Source: Flavobacterium glycines
GTDB lineage: Bacteria > Bacteroidota > Bacteroidia > Flavobacteriales > Flavobacteriaceae
Length of the DNA: 64,000 nt
Direction: 5' to 3'
Assembly: GCF_900100165.1 (NCBI RefSeq)
Contig: NZ_FNEO01000001.1
Span: 1,860,001 to 1,924,000, forward strand
Shown here one piece after another: positions 34,401 through 41,771 of the stretch (position 1 is its first letter; each line of letters opens with the position of its first letter). The notes under the pieces are model-generated. The model had not been told where the DNA came from. It made no database searches and saw only the letters and a list, made by a program, of their open reading frames with translations. The position numbers were made by a program, and so were the translations under genes.

Positions 34401-37400
34401 GTTCCGGCAATAGGATTTTGGGAAATAGTTACACCCGAACAATTATCGCTAGCAATAGAACCGTCTACTACATTTGGAATAGTCACCAAACAACTTCCGT
34501 TTAAAGTTACATTTTGATTGGCTTCAGGAGTTAGTATAGGGTTGGTCGTGTCTTTAGCAGTAATCACAACGACTTTAGAGTCGGTATTTCCGGCAGCATC
34601 CGTAGCAGTTACGGTTACATTGATTGTTCCGTTATGAATGGCGACCTGAGAAGTTCCGGCAATAGGATTTTGCGAAATAGTTACACCGGAACAATTATCA
34701 GTTGCAGTAGAACCGTCTATTAAATTTGGAATAGATACCAAACAACTTCCGTTTAAAGTTACATTTTGATTGGCTTCAGGAGTTAGTATAGGGTTGGTCG
34801 TGTCTTTAGCAGTAATCACTACAATTTTAGAGTCGGTATTTCCGGCGGTATCCGTAGCAGTCACGGTTACATTGATTGTTCCGTTATGAACAGCGGCCTG
34901 AGTAGTTCCTGCAAGAGGATTTTGAGTAATAGTCACACCTGAACAATTATCGGTTGCTGTAGAACCGTCTACTAAATTAGGAATAGTGACCAAACAACTT
35001 CCGTTTAAAGTCACATTTTGATTGGCTTCAGGAGTAAGAACGGGATTAGTGGTGTCTTTGGCAGTAATCACTACAACTTTAGAATCAGTATTTCCGGCAG
35101 CATCGGTAGCCGTTACAGTTACATTGATAGTTCCGTTATGAACGGCTGCCTGAGAAGTTCCGGCAATAGGACTTTGAGTAATAGTTACACCTGAACAATT
35201 ATCGGTAGCGGTAGAACCGTCTACTACATTTGGAATAGTCACCAAACAACTTCCGTTTAAAGTTGCATTTTGATTGGCTTCTGGAGTAAGAACGGGATTA
35301 GAGGTGTCTTTAGCAGTAATCACAACGACTTTAGAGTCGGTATTTCCGGCAGCATCTGTCGCAGTTACGGTTACATTGATTGTTCCGTCATGAACAGCGG
35401 TCTGAGAAGTTCCGGCAATAGGATTTTGAGTAATAGTCACACCGGAACAATTATCAGTTGCAGTAGAACCGTCTACTAAATTTGGAATAGTTACCAAACA
35501 ACTTCCGTTTAAAGTCGCATTCTGATTAGCTTCAGGAGTTAGTACCGGATTGGTGGTATCTTTAGCAGTAATCACTACAATTTTAGAATCAGTATTTCCG
35601 GCAACATCAGTAGCAGTCACGGTTACATTGATTGTTCCGTTATTAACAGCGGCCTGAGTAGTTCCTACAAGAGGATTTTGAGTAATAGTCACACCCGAAC
35701 AATTATCGGTAGCGGAAGAACCGTCTACTACATTTGGAATAGTGATCATGCAACTGGCATTCAAATTCACATCCTGATTGGCTTCGGCGGTCAATACAGG
35801 ATTAGTAACATCTTTTGCAGTAATCACTACAATTTTAGAGTTGGTATTTCCGGCAGCATCGGTAGCCGTTACAGTTACATTGATAGTTCCGTTATGAACG
35901 GTTGCCTGAGAAGTTCCGGCAATAGGACTTTGAGTAATAGTTACACCTGAACAATTATCGGTAGCGGTAGAACCGTCTACTAAATTTGGAATAGATACCA
36001 AACAACTTCCGTTTAAAGTTGCATTTTGATTGGCTTCTGGAGTTAGTACCGGATTGGTCAAATCTTTAGCAGTAATCACAACGACTTTAGAATCAGTATT
36101 TCCGGCAGCATCCGTAGCAGTTACGGTTACATTAATAGTTCCGTCATGAACAGCGGCCTGAGAAGTTCCGGCAATAGGATTTTGAGTAATAGTCACACCC
36201 GAACAATTATCGGTAGCGGAAGAACCGTCTACTAAATTTGGAATAGTGACTAAGCAACTTCCGTTTAAAGTCGCATTCTGATTAGCTTCTGGAGTTAGTA
36301 CCGGATTGGTAGAATCTTTAGCAGTAATCACAACGACTTTAGAGTCGGTATTTCCGGCAGCATCCGTAGCAGTCACAGTTACATTAATAGTTCCGTTATG
36401 AATGGCAGCCTGAGAGGTTCCGGCAACAGGATTTTGCGAAATAGTTACTCCGCTACAATTATCAGTTGCAATAGAACCGTCTACTAAATTAGGAATAGTC
36501 ACCAAACAACTTCCATTTAAAGTCACATTCTGATTAGCTTCAGGAGTTAGTATAGGGTTGGTCGTGTCTTTTGCAGTAATCACAACGACTTTAGAGTCGG
36601 TATTTCCGGCAGCATCCGTAGCAGTTATAGTTACATTGATTGTTCCGTTATGAATGGCAGCCTGAGTTGTTCCTGCAATAGGATTTTGAGTAATAGTCAC
36701 ACCCGAACAATTATCAGTTGCAGTAGAACCGTCTACTAAATTTGGAATAGTGACCAAACAACTTCCGTTTAAAGTTGCATTCTGATTGGCTTCAGGAGTT
36801 AGTACGGGATTGGTCGTGTCAATAACATTAAAAACGCGGGTTTCAATATTTGTTGCTGAAGCAGTAGTAGTTATTTCTAATCCAACAAGATATTGTCCAA
36901 TTATAGTCGGAGTAAATGAAGTAGCAGTAGTTTGAGAATCATCCGTTAGTGAACCTATACTTAATGTTGTTATGATTCCATTTGGATCTCTTAAGGTCCA
37001 TTTGTATGTCACATTATTTTCGGTTCCAGTATAACCCCCAGTAAGATTAATTAGTGAGCAACCATCAATAGTAACAGGTCCTGATGCAGGAATTGAAATT
37101 TCGGCGTTAACATTTCCTCCTGATGCAGCAACTTCACCGAAGGTGTAAACCGAAGAACCACCACCTACACAAGCAGCATATTTTTTTGTACCGATGTATA
37201 TTTCGTCATTATTAGTGCAACTACCTGTAAAATTCCCTCCATTTTCTAAAGTAATTACAGCTGTCGAAGGAAGATTAAGTCTGATTTTGTTAGAATTAAA
37301 ATTTAAAATTCCTCCGTTTATATCTAAAGTATTTGTTTCTAAAGTTATTGTATTTGGAGAAGAAGAAGGGTTTAAATTTAATGTTCCGTTAATTATTAAA

Positions 37401-37654
37401 TTTCCCATCGAAACGGTAACCAGATTAGAAGAAATGGTGATAATATGTCCGGTTTTTATTGTAATGTTATAAGTTCCTGCAATTTGTCCCGGGTAAGTAG
37501 TCGCTGCAGTCCATGAACCACCCGAATAAATTTCCCATGAGGAAACTGATTCCCAATTGCCTGTAGTTTTTGATTGAAAATCTCCATCAACCTGACCATA
37601 AGTTGTAATTAGGCTAAAGAATATAAATAATAGCAATAAGTAGTTTTGTTTCAT
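28445..37654 (-). CDS. Giant T9SS-secreted repeat protein (HYR-like repeats, LamG, type A sorting domain)
   Basis: 3069 aa. Signal peptide MKQNYLLLLFIFFSLITTYG. Residues 282-1121 are ten consecutive 84-residue repeats starting NPVLTPEANQNATLNGSCLV, each with two Cys (GSCL and DNCSG), resembling HYR/Ig-like adhesion modules. Diverged modules of the same type run to ~1620 (NTPPTAVCKNY type). A jelly-roll-like region follows (~1740-1960), then a LamG/concanavalin domain near 2180-2345 (VDFDGNNDYVSFKDNYNL, DRWYHLAATFDGATYKLYVD). The end is a T9SS type A sorting domain (VYIVLIKTDKGEFSQKIIIK). Probably a surface adhesin exported by the gliding/T9SS machinery. The C-terminal third is paralogous to the 1656-aa protein. 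Confidence 0.93.
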   Translation of the reverse strand: MKQNYLLLLFIFFSLITTYGQVDGDFQSKTTGNWESVSSWEIYSGGSWTAATTYPGQIAGTYNITIKTGHIITISSNLVTVSMGNLIINGTLNLNPSSSPNTITLETNTLDINGGILNFNSNKIRLNLPSTAVITLENGGNFTGSCTNNDEIYIGTKKYAACVGGGSSVYTFGEVAASGGNVNAEISIPASGPVTIDGCSLINLTGGYTGTENNVTYKWTLRDPNGIITTLSIGSLTDDSQTTATSFTPTIIGQYLVGLEITTTASATNIETRVFNVIDTTNPVLTPEANQNATLNGSCLVTIPNLVDGSTATDNCSGVTITQNPIAGTTQAAIHNGTINVTITATDAAGNTDSKVVVITAKDTTNPILTPEANQNVTLNGSCLVTIPNLVDGSIATDNCSGVTISQNPVAGTSQAAIHNGTINVTVTATDAAGNTDSKVVVITAKDSTNPVLTPEANQNATLNGSCLVTIPNLVDGSSATDNCSGVTITQNPIAGTSQAAVHDGTINVTVTATDAAGNTDSKVVVITAKDLTNPVLTPEANQNATLNGSCLVSIPNLVDGSTATDNCSGVTITQSPIAGTSQATVHNGTINVTVTATDAAGNTNSKIVVITAKDVTNPVLTAEANQDVNLNASCMITIPNVVDGSSATDNCSGVTITQNPLVGTTQAAVNNGTINVTVTATDVAGNTDSKIVVITAKDTTNPVLTPEANQNATLNGSCLVTIPNLVDGSTATDNCSGVTITQNPIAGTSQTAVHDGTINVTVTATDAAGNTDSKVVVITAKDTSNPVLTPEANQNATLNGSCLVTIPNVVDGSTATDNCSGVTITQSPIAGTSQAAVHNGTINVTVTATDAAGNTDSKVVVITAKDTTNPVLTPEANQNVTLNGSCLVTIPNLVDGSTATDNCSGVTITQNPLAGTTQAAVHNGTINVTVTATDTAGNTDSKIVVITAKDTTNPILTPEANQNVTLNGSCLVSIPNLIDGSTATDNCSGVTISQNPIAGTSQVAIHNGTINVTVTATDAAGNTDSKVVVITAKDTTNPILTPEANQNVTLNGSCLVTIPNVVDGSIASDNCSGVTISQNPIAGTTQAAIHDGTINVTVTATDAAGNTDSKIVVITAKDTTNPSLTPGTDQNAFTNSGVCTASVIVTNAIFSDNCSGATIAYTLSGATTKTFTPGQVGTYTFNKGITTINYTVTDAAGNTITGSKTITVNDNIKPTITAPSNITVNTNTACTATGVNLGTPVTADNCSVTSITNNHPSTTYPLGSTTVIWTVTDSSGNTATANQIVNIIDNIPPTIVCPTNKTANTNANGTGDCYTTVSTGTPTTSDNCTVASVVAKVAGITIDTATYQFPIGNTTITWTVTDNAGLTASCNQIITVIDNENPSITCPGDQNVNFNANCQFVLQDYTSLATTSDNCDTNLTITQTPAPGTLISTATTTITLTAKDAANKTSACTFKVSAIDNTPPTAVCKNYTAYLSSNGTVTISALNLDNGSSDNCGIASMTVSPNSFNCSNVGPNNVIFTVSDNGGNSSSCNAIVTVVDNTPPTMICKNYIVVIDPITRVATIKTSDVDNGSNDACGIASLNVFPNIFADSPTIYTAITTLTAVDVNGNSNSCTATITVEPPKNLFTYLTGVIVNPIPDNPQPPSSLIEVTACPGGITVPKDIQFTLQAIGTYNLQASHVLNWEYSNDNGETWITIPNTAGLLSYTLTGLTSDTFVRLRITDADNPTIIKTSAEAYARFLPPDQPPIIINHSALDICLGNSVTINAESFYDQPEGQFGKGGKFNYAQPDGWRVDGLDGFFPASGNNNTEPTWKETNSNTNPNTTFSGINYDTSDNTKFAIAHAAEANRVTTLETPVFSTIGMTSSEAIMTFYTAYYFCNGGFGKIELSFDAGNTYTVTLNTMQNDIFTAGHTTGVHAYKGSNCTKQYAVADAFRYTSINLGPYAGLAGLRVRFTFNSGPSGGTCNNVTFPKHSSNNCSNTQTFNVGSGWAIDDVGFAFATVDDELEWTDEDGNVIARGTTATVTPQTPGIREYGVTTLVNGCRTDNSSGTSFVNINTSLAYSGEDYAPLASNCGENSIKLNAYDNTKSAVTNYNKGAWKSNLYVVPNTTAGDTDYPGTGITGTWTITSATSSSCGNSATFSSATDPDAIFTADPGTYVVRWTLSNGCFDETAITFIDCKSVDFDGNNDYVSFKDNYNLNTNFSIEFWVKPNSVNGIRTVFSRKDAGDNTKGYDLSIVDGQVQFNWFNASGANSITSGTNVIGTDRWYHLAATFDGATYKLYVDGLELASKNGSAPVATATTIEALLGAMNQSSTNTPTNYFHGWIDEVKIWNKTLGVEQIRQMMNQEIDISGTDVGGVVIPLRISGADNDNNGIEDNPLLWSDLLGYYRMTTNCGNLVAYKGVSGRLRNINSSQQQTAPIPYTSRVSNQTWNTDNTWTNYDVWNVPNSLGINNQPINWNIVKINHKVTSNTQDLTLLGLIVMSNELIITNSGIQDENNPGHGLWITQYLKLDGKIDLVGESQLVQKRYSTTQFSESIFEESSTGYIEIDQQGKQNSFNYNYWSSPVSNRGAANNSSYSMTSILRDGTDSSNPKNINFGDGANFADGPLSIPIKISNRWIWTYSSLTPASNSNWDNYYQWQYKSSTGLIAVADGFSMKGSGGTAPINDTQNYVFTGKPNSGTINKFIALQQTYLIGNPYPSVLDADEFIKDNLKDCTGCRGTTNTFGGALYFWDHFGLSNNHILAQYEGGYATYTLTGGVAAIANDPLNVNNGATGSKIPQRYIPIGQAFFINASSTNNVQGGTFTFKNSQRAFVRESSGNSIFMKTANDKNSFAAKETIDKRMKIRLGFDSPIGNHRQILVGTDPNTTNQFDFGYDAKMIEVKDNDMYWELENLPFIIQGIPNFDREQIIPFGLKITNEGKSTIKIDALENIPNNLDIYVYDNTNRIYYDLRKANFEISLAPGEYNNRFSLQFVNKTYSINETNINNGIICYYTNDNHMLNIKNNFYDVNIESVSLFNIPKQNIGKWKIDDEKQNFIQIPINNLSSAVYIVLIKTDKGEFSQKIIIK
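34292..36811 (-). repeat. Ten tandem 252-bp coding repeats
   Basis: Each 252-bp unit encodes 84 residues of the giant surface protein. Units recur with phrases such as CTTTAGCAGTAATCAC and CCGTTTAAAGT at the same phase and differ by scattered, often synonymous changes. The fifth unit (about 35552-35803) is the most diverged (Asn-Ala-Ser-Cys-Met variant). The copies' similarity suggests recent expansion and ongoing homogenisation. Confidence 0.93.
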
Positions 37655-38071
37655 GATTCATACAATTTAAATTCAGAAAACAACTTTTAATTCTTTTGTT
37701 TTGCTTCAACAGAATTTGTTGATTTAGCACCAAGAAGTATTTTGAGATTATTCAATAAATAAATCTCTTCTAGAGTAAAAAGATGAATGCTTTTGAGTTA
37801 AAAACTCAAAAAACAGCTAGGGGTCAATTTGTTTGGAAGTCACTAATTAAAGTGATGATATAAATTTAAAAAATTTGTAGCCGAAACTGCAGTTTAATCG
37901 ATAACGAGTAGGATAACTCGATAAAGTACATTTAATTTTAAATGTATCGTTTTGAAAGTATTGTTCTACGAGAATTAGATGAAATGATAAGATTTTTAAT
38001 ACTTTATAAGATTTTGTTGCTGACTAACTTACAGAATTGAATAATCCTTTTTTAGAGGATTTTTTTTTGGA
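37655..38071. other. 417-bp intergenic region with inverted repeats
   Basis: No gene seen. It contains short hairpins: TTTTGAGTT/AACTCAAAA near 37795, CGAGT/ACTCG near 37908, and ACATTTAA/TTAAATGT near 37930. It should carry the promoter of the giant protein gene (minus) and the end of the ApbE operon. A TGACCCC motif on the minus strand near 37820 also occurs upstream of the other T9SS gene. Confidence 0.5.
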
Positions 38072-39079
38072 TTATTTGTATTTTTTCAACTGACGTTTTG
38101 GAAAATTTTTAGAGAATAACGTTCTGCCTGAATCCGTAATCATAATGAAGCTGTAATCAGGATATTGATGGAGTAATTTTAGGGCTTCTTTTTTACCTAG
38201 AACCATTGCTGAGGTACTAAAACCATTAGCAATTTCGGCATTGGGACCAAAAACAGTAACACTGCATAGACCTGTAGCGGGGTAGCCTGTAGCCGGATTA
38301 ATAATATGGGAATAACGTTTACCATTAAAAATTACAAACTTTTCGTAAGAGCCAGAAGTAGTAACAGCACCTTCTCTTATAGGAATAGTTGCTAAAATGT
38401 TATTAGGATGAAAAGGATTGGTAATCCCAATATTCCAAGGCTTTCCATTAGTTTGAGTTCCCCAAACGCTCATGTCACCAGTTGCGTTTATAATTCCGGA
38501 TTGAATTCCTTTGGCGAGCATCATTTCTTTACATCGGTTAGTAGCATAACCTTCACCCAAAGCGCCAAAACCTATTTTCATTCCTTTTAATTTTAAAAAA
38601 ATAGTCGAATTGACACTGTCCAGAATGATGTTTTTATAACCTACTTTCTCAACTGATTTTTTGATCGCTTCGGCTGTGGGCATTTCGGTCATGGAACCAT
38701 CAAATTTCCAGATTTTGTCCATGGCAGCAAAACTGATATCGAAAGCACCATTTGTGATTTCAGAAAAATGTAAAGCTCTTTTAGTCAATTCAAAAACTTC
38801 TTTGTCCACTTTTACAGCTTGAATTCCTGCATTTTGATTGACTTGAGAAATCTGGGATGTGGGTTTCCAGTCGGAAATTAGATTTTCTATTCTACTAATT
38901 TCGGCAATGATTTCATCAATGTTTTGTTCGGCAGAAAGCGAGTCTTGATCAACCATACTTATATCAAAACGTCCACCCATAAGCATCGTTGTCCTTTTGC
39001 GTAGCACTTGGGATTGGCAAGTAAAACCCAAGAAGACAAAGCAAATGAATACGATAAAATGGAAACGTTTAATAGTCAT
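38072..39079 (-). CDS. apbE: FAD:protein FMN transferase ApbE
   Basis: Attaches FMN covalently to Ser/Thr of periplasmic proteins. 335 aa with a signal peptide or lipoprotein-like N-terminus (FIVFICFVFLGFTC, possible lipid Cys21). Family motifs: MLMGGRFDISMVDQD, NGAFDISFAAMDKIWKFDG, IGFGALGEGYATNRCKEMM, GIINATGDMSVWG, VTTSGSYEKF and YSHIINPATGYPATG with metal-binding residues. Last gene of an operon with a PepSY/flavodoxin reductase and a DUF2271 protein, which may be its substrate. Confidence 0.95.
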   Translation of the reverse strand: MTIKRFHFIVFICFVFLGFTCQSQVLRKRTTMLMGGRFDISMVDQDSLSAEQNIDEIIAEISRIENLISDWKPTSQISQVNQNAGIQAVKVDKEVFELTKRALHFSEITNGAFDISFAAMDKIWKFDGSMTEMPTAEAIKKSVEKVGYKNIILDSVNSTIFLKLKGMKIGFGALGEGYATNRCKEMMLAKGIQSGIINATGDMSVWGTQTNGKPWNIGITNPFHPNNILATIPIREGAVTTSGSYEKFVIFNGKRYSHIINPATGYPATGLCSVTVFGPNAEIANGFSTSAMVLGKKEALKLLHQYPDYSFIMITDSGRTLFSKNFPKRQLKKYK

Positions 39080-39100
39080 TTTAAAAGAATAAAAATGAGA

Positions 39101-41275
39101 TTAATAGCAATCTGTCATGATTTGATTTTTGGCTTTATACACTGAAAGAGGCGTGTTGTTTTTAGAAATACAAATTTGGTCTAAAGTTTTTTCGACATCA
39201 AATTGCATTTTCAATGCGCCACAAATCATCACAATGCCATTATTTGCTAATAAATAGGCAAAGAAATCAGCATCCATTTGAATCAAATCCATCACATAAT
39301 GTTTGTCGGCTTCGCGGGAATAAGCCAAATGAAAATTTTTCAATTGTTGTTTTTGTATCATTTCAGAAGCAAAATTCTGATACTGTTTTGTGATTTCGGT
39401 TTTTTGGCGAAAGCCGGAATACAAATGTATTGCTGTTTTTTTCTTGTTTTGTTCAATCATTCCAAGGAATGGTGCAATTCCTGTTCCGTTAGAAATTAGA
39501 GCTACTTTGCTCGCTTTTTTAGGGAAATGAAAAGCCTTATTATCGATGATTTGGGTTTTAATAGTATCGCCAACATTTAAATTGTATAAAAACCCAGAGA
39601 CCAAACCATTTGGATGCAATTTTACAGCCAATTGAATGTTTCCATTATGGGTTCCAATTGAATACAAACGTTCACGATTGTCATTGGCGGGATATATAGC
39701 TAAAAGATCTCCAGAGGTGAATTTGCTTCGCATTCCGGCTCTTAAAGTCAGCAAAAAAGTCTGTTCGTTTTCTGAAATAGTGGTTTTGTCTAAAACCATT
39801 AATTTTTCTAATCCTTTTGGAATATGATTGTAAACCGATGGGGTAGTGCTTAGTGAAAGTGTTGTTTTAGCACTCCATAATTTTACCCAGTTTACAAATT
39901 CTTCCGCCGATTTATCATTTACGGTTTGTAATTCTAAAAAGCGATTGGCCCAGGATTGCTTTTCTAAAATAGTATCCACTTTTTTTGCATAACCGCAAAA
40001 ATCAGGGTAGGATTTAGAACCAAAACCAATTACGGAATAATTGATGGTTTTATGCTGATTCGTTTTCTCTAAGAGGGATTCAAATTTAGTAGCGTTTGAA
40101 GGCGCGTCTCCTAAACCATAAGTTGAAGTGAAAATCAATAAATGTTCTGCTTTTGGATAGGAAGTATAATTATTCATTTGTCCAATAAAAGCTTTTTCGC
40201 CTTGTGCTGTTAATTCTTTCAAAATAACATTAGCAAAGCGCAACGAACTTCCGTTTTCTGAACCAACTAATAAGATGTATTTGCTTTCTTCAGCTTTGAA
40301 TTTGTTTGTAATGCGGCTGGCTCTTCTTTTAAAAGTCATTGCAAATCCTGAATAGATAAAAAACAGAATATTTAAAGAGGCTAATCCCAGTACAAAAGCC
40401 CAAAACGCATTGGCTCGTCCCGTGTGTAAGTCCAAACTTAATTCGGACAGCAATTTTGAAGTGGGATATAATTCTTCCGAAACAATTGCATTCGAATATT
40501 GTTCTACTTCAATTTTTCGGTCTTTTAATTCAAAGGTATAATAGTCTTCGGCATCTTCTGAAAAAGGGAATTCTATTTTTGAGATTTCAGCCAAAGAAGT
40601 TTGTTTGAAATCGAAAGTCTTTTTTTGTGGTTTCGAATTTTTAGTTTCGGTTTTATTTTCATTTTCAAAAAGATGAAAACGTTCCATCGATAGGTAAGTT
40701 CCGGAAAGCGCAATAATCAGTATTGGAATCAAAGCCAATCTTCCCAATAAAACATGATAGTATTGGGCAAAATATTCTTTGATGATTTTTGAAAAAAAGT
40801 TGCGAAGTCCTTTTTGTCTTTTTAGGACTAATACAAATCCCGAAATAGCAATTAGAAGTAACAGAAAGGCATTAATTCCGATAAAAAGACGGCCTGTTTC
40901 GTGCAGAAACAAAGAACGATGCAAACCCGTAATCCATTTTATAAAATCACTTTTCTTTTCGGGTGTGCCAATGACTTTTCCTGTTACAGGATCGATATAA
41001 GCATTGATGTCATTTCCGTCTTTATCAATAGCCTGTAAAATAACAAATTGATTGTGGTCGATACTTAATTCTGTTATTTCAGGATAGATTTTGCGTAGCT
41101 TAGGCAGGGTTTTAGCCAATGTAATCGCTTCAAAATTATCCACCCGATGCGACGGGATTTTCTCCTGAATGGCATCAACGGCAAGGATGGTTCCTGTAAC
41201 CGATGCTAAAAATAAGAATACAGCAGAAAATACCGCCAAAGCGAGGTGTGAGTACCGCCAAAAAGAAAGAGTCAT
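39101..41275 (-). CDS. PepSY transmembrane - flavodoxin/ferredoxin reductase fusion
   Basis: 724 aa. N-terminal PepSY_TM module (1-325) with about four helices and conserved His (WITGLHRSLFLHETGR, YYHVLLGRLA, LDLHTGRANAF) that may bind heme. A cytosolic flavodoxin-like domain follows (~335-475, GSENGSSLRFANVIL, FTSTYGLGDAPSNATKF), then a CysJ-like FAD/NAD(P)H reductase (~500-715; RERLYSIGTHNG, GLVSGFLYNLNVGD, LISNGTGIAPFLGMI, MICGALKMQFDVEKTL). The layout implies electrons pass from NAD(P)H through FAD, FMN and heme to the periplasm. It lies between DUF2271 and apbE genes, 10-21 bp apart. Confidence 0.9.
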   Translation of the reverse strand: MTLSFWRYSHLALAVFSAVFLFLASVTGTILAVDAIQEKIPSHRVDNFEAITLAKTLPKLRKIYPEITELSIDHNQFVILQAIDKDGNDINAYIDPVTGKVIGTPEKKSDFIKWITGLHRSLFLHETGRLFIGINAFLLLLIAISGFVLVLKRQKGLRNFFSKIIKEYFAQYYHVLLGRLALIPILIIALSGTYLSMERFHLFENENKTETKNSKPQKKTFDFKQTSLAEISKIEFPFSEDAEDYYTFELKDRKIEVEQYSNAIVSEELYPTSKLLSELSLDLHTGRANAFWAFVLGLASLNILFFIYSGFAMTFKRRASRITNKFKAEESKYILLVGSENGSSLRFANVILKELTAQGEKAFIGQMNNYTSYPKAEHLLIFTSTYGLGDAPSNATKFESLLEKTNQHKTINYSVIGFGSKSYPDFCGYAKKVDTILEKQSWANRFLELQTVNDKSAEEFVNWVKLWSAKTTLSLSTTPSVYNHIPKGLEKLMVLDKTTISENEQTFLLTLRAGMRSKFTSGDLLAIYPANDNRERLYSIGTHNGNIQLAVKLHPNGLVSGFLYNLNVGDTIKTQIIDNKAFHFPKKASKVALISNGTGIAPFLGMIEQNKKKTAIHLYSGFRQKTEITKQYQNFASEMIQKQQLKNFHLAYSREADKHYVMDLIQMDADFFAYLLANNGIVMICGALKMQFDVEKTLDQICISKNNTPLSVYKAKNQIMTDCY

Positions 41276-41284
41276 CCGCTACTG

Positions 41285-41767
41285 TTATATTTTGTTTAAG
41301 CGTACGTAACGAATGTATCCTTTTCCTTCTGTTTTAGATGCAATTCCTTCTGAAGTTAAAGGAATTTCAGCATCAATAGTATGGTATTTTTGGTCTTCGA
41401 CCGCTGATTCAAAGCGCAATTTATACCCACTATTTATTTTAGCATCGTCAATTTCAATGGTGGTAATACTTCTGTCTCCACCTGTAACTGATGCTCCAGT
41501 TATTGCACTAATGTTAGCAGGTTTTTTTGAATAGAATTTATGCCATTCTTTTAATGTTTTGTACCATTTTTTATCATCACCCATTACATAAAGTGTTTTT
41601 TCGTAGGCTCCTTTTGCATTTACTAAAGAAACAACGATGTAAGCACCTTCGCCAACGTAGTTAGACATTTGCAGCATGCATTTGTATTTGCTGCTTTGCG
41701 CTGAAGTTTGAAAGGAGATAAGGCAGATAAATGTGCTTAGTAAAGCAGTTTTAATTATTGAGTTCAT
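41285..41767 (-). CDS. DUF2271 periplasmic protein, candidate ApbE substrate
   Basis: 160 aa. Signal peptide MNSIIKTALLSTFICLISFQTSA with cleavage before QSSK. The DUF2271 domain covers the remainder (MLQMSNYVGEGAYIVVSLVN, WYKTLKEWHKFY, TTIEIDDAKINSGYKLRFES). Residues 88-95 read SAITGASV; the TGAS core (41489-41500) resembles the flavinylation motif DxxS/TGAS/T recognised by ApbE, with Ser in place of the usual Asp. ApbE is two genes downstream. It could be a covalent-flavin electron carrier; this is inference. Confidence 0.82.
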   Translation of the reverse strand: MNSIIKTALLSTFICLISFQTSAQSSKYKCMLQMSNYVGEGAYIVVSLVNAKGAYEKTLYVMGDDKKWYKTLKEWHKFYSKKPANISAITGASVTGGDRSITTIEIDDAKINSGYKLRFESAVEDQKYHTIDAEIPLTSEGIASKTEGKGYIRYVRLNKI

Positions 41768-41771
41768 TTTG

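Noticed and set aside
33536..35950. Several plus-strand frames inside the giant repeat gene
   Set aside because: They are shadows of the repeats on the opposite strand and recur at the repeat period.
34292..36811. Possible CRISPR or satellite array
   Set aside because: Units are 252 bp, coding, in frame and without unique spacers; they encode protein repeats.
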